In this document: one piece after another, positions 41,336-42,156 of the stretch | How positions within the stretch are numbered: the stretch's first letter is position 1 | Layout: each line of letters begins with the position of its first letter | Assembly: GCA_947474635.1 (NCBI GenBank) | Contig: CANJJB010000010.1 | Span: 1 to 42,156, forward strand | Direction of reading: 5' to 3' | Source: Parachlamydiales bacterium | GTDB taxonomy: Bacteria > Chlamydiota > Chlamydiia > Chlamydiales > Rhabdochlamydiaceae | DNA length: 42,156 nucleotides | Notes under the pieces: model-generated | Database searches by the model: none | Seen by the model: only the letters and a program-made list of their open reading frames with translations | What the model was told of the DNA's origin: nothing | Translations under genes and position numbers: made by a program

Positions 41336-42156
41336 CTTTTTCTATGAAAAACAGGATGGGAAGGATACGGTGCATATCTCTCATGCAACTTTTTATGAAC
41401 AAGCTTTTCAATAGCAGGCAAATCATAAGGAAGCACATACTCAATCCTCCCATCAAACTCCTCTACGAAATAATCAGAAAGGGTTGCCCAAGAAGATGCA
41501 ATCGTTGGAACACCCAATTTTGCAGATTCAAGGTAGGTATAACCTGGAAGCTCGTAAAAAGCAGGATGCAGGTGAAGCGCTGCATGATAAAAAGCACTCA
41601 GCAGCATCTCAGATGAAAGGATCTTACCTTCTGGCATCTGTAAAATTCTTACGTGTCCCGATTGCATAGAAGGAATCATCTGGCTGACAATCAATGTTGG
41701 TGCCTTGCGGTACTTGATAATGGCTCTTAAGCACTCCCCTTCATAATCTAATTGCGTTGTCATCGTTGCAATAAACACCAAAGGAATATCGATATCTTTT
41801 GTTGCTAAAATCGTTGCAAGTTGATTTTTCCTCTGATCGAATCTTCCTACCTGCAAAATATACCCTTTAGATCCCATCTGAGAAAACTCTAAGAAGCTCC
41901 TACTCGGAACAACGTCTGATTCTACAAAGCCACTTGTAAAAAAAACAGATTTAGCTTTGCACCCCGGAAAATCTCTTTCCATCGTTTGTATTTCTGTAGG
42001 AGAGCTTCCAATACAAATTTCTGCTTCCTGTGCCACATCTACATTTACCCGAGGATCAAAGAGCCCCTTCTTGTTCAGAGGAAAAAAAATTTCAGGATTT
42101 TCCCACAAAGATTCAACCTGGTACTCCCCCTTTAAACACCCTTGCACATATCTAAA
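41296..42156 (-). CDS. GT4-type glycosyltransferase, C-terminal part (5' end outside window)
   Basis: At least 286 codons remain open to the window edge, so the gene starts beyond it. The C-terminal GT-B half shows GYILQVGRFDQRKNQLATILA, a strand with IPLVFIATMTT, and LHPAFYELPGYTYLESAKLGVPTIAS, the E-x7-E-like nucleotide-sugar site of family 4 glycosyltransferases. Later NDP-sugar contacts and a C-terminal helix are normal. Donor and acceptor cannot be read. A GTG at 42147 is not the start; the frame continues with Y-R-F. It ends with a 40-base overlap with the convergent peptidase gene. Confidence 0.8.
   Translation of the reverse strand, partial: FRYVQGCLKGEYQVESLWENPEIFFPLNKKGLFDPRVNVDVAQEAEICIGSSPTEIQTMERDFPGCKAKSVFFTSGFVESDVVPSRSFLEFSQMGSKGYILQVGRFDQRKNQLATILATKDIDIPLVFIATMTTQLDYEGECLRAIIKYRKAPTLIVSQMIPSMQSGHVRILQMPEGKILSSEMLLSAFYHAALHLHPAFYELPGYTYLESAKLGVPTIASSWATLSDYFVEEFDGRIEYVLPYDLPAIEKLVHKKLHERYAPYPSHPVFHRKSYDVAKEICQDLR

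Noticed and set aside
1-42156. CRISPR array, insertion sequence or rRNA operon
   Set aside because: No evenly spaced direct repeats, transposase gene or rRNA-like sequence was seen.

Overview
The window looks like a chromosomal segment of a chlamydia, most likely one outside the Chlamydiaceae (a Parachlamydia/Waddlia/Simkania/Rhabdochlamydia-type organism). This is inferred from protein content. There is a RodZ-like protein with no periplasmic domain beside a divergently read RNase HIII gene, as I recall for C. trachomatis CT009/CT008. A gatCAB operon lies nearby, as C. trachomatis CT002-CT004 does. Two tandem cysteine-poor MOMP-like porins of the type expanded in environmental chlamydiae are present, together with eukaryotic-type Ser/Thr kinases. 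The composition is AT-rich, and several genes look like candidate host-interaction factors.

Layout. 1-2988 (minus): the start of a kinase gene with a degenerate catalytic loop, a YyaL-type thioredoxin-fold protein and rodZ. 3111-6837: two head-to-tail copies of a divergent two-gene cassette. The minus-strand member (about 380-390 aa) has an SP-rich, basic N-terminus and a part that resembles a bacterial EndoU ribonuclease. The plus-strand member (about 160 aa) belongs to a small family I do not recognise. This cassette pair is the best candidate for an undescribed system here. 6879-10452 (plus): rnhC, a second kinase with a long N-terminal extension, and an outer-membrane barrel. 10455-14280 (minus): an exported protein, a Yip1-like membrane protein, a TIGR01777-type epimerase, DNA photolyase and a DUF378-type protein. 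14421-17623 (plus): gatC, gatA, gatB. 17618-18361 (minus): a PAP2-like membrane protein. 18362-18955: a gene-poor stretch with two inverted-repeat systems, followed by a stand-alone AAA ATPase/PD-(D/E)XK protein. 20413-22252: a tandem duplication of a two-helix membrane protein, including its terminator and AT-rich leader.

22265-27821 (plus) is a complete tripartite RND efflux operon (TolC-like lipoprotein, adaptor lipoprotein, permease) with 4-nt overlaps. 27793-30197 (minus) holds the two MOMP-like porins, followed by xerD, a large unrecognised membrane protein and adenylate kinase. After a small coiled-coil protein and a tRNA-Leu(UAG), the rest is envelope-oriented: a CAP10/GT90-like glycosyltransferase, a lipoprotein alpha/beta hydrolase with a GNAT acetyltransferase, a signal-peptide-bearing MGDG-synthase-like glycosyltransferase, a small lipoprotein, an S9 peptidase and a partial GT4 glycosyltransferase. 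A gene-free stretch at 35961-36268 is packed with hairpins.

The recurring theme is local tandem duplication of surface or candidate effector genes (EndoU-like cassettes, two-helix proteins, porins) set between conserved housekeeping genes. Family assignments come from motifs and memory of the families; no database search was run.
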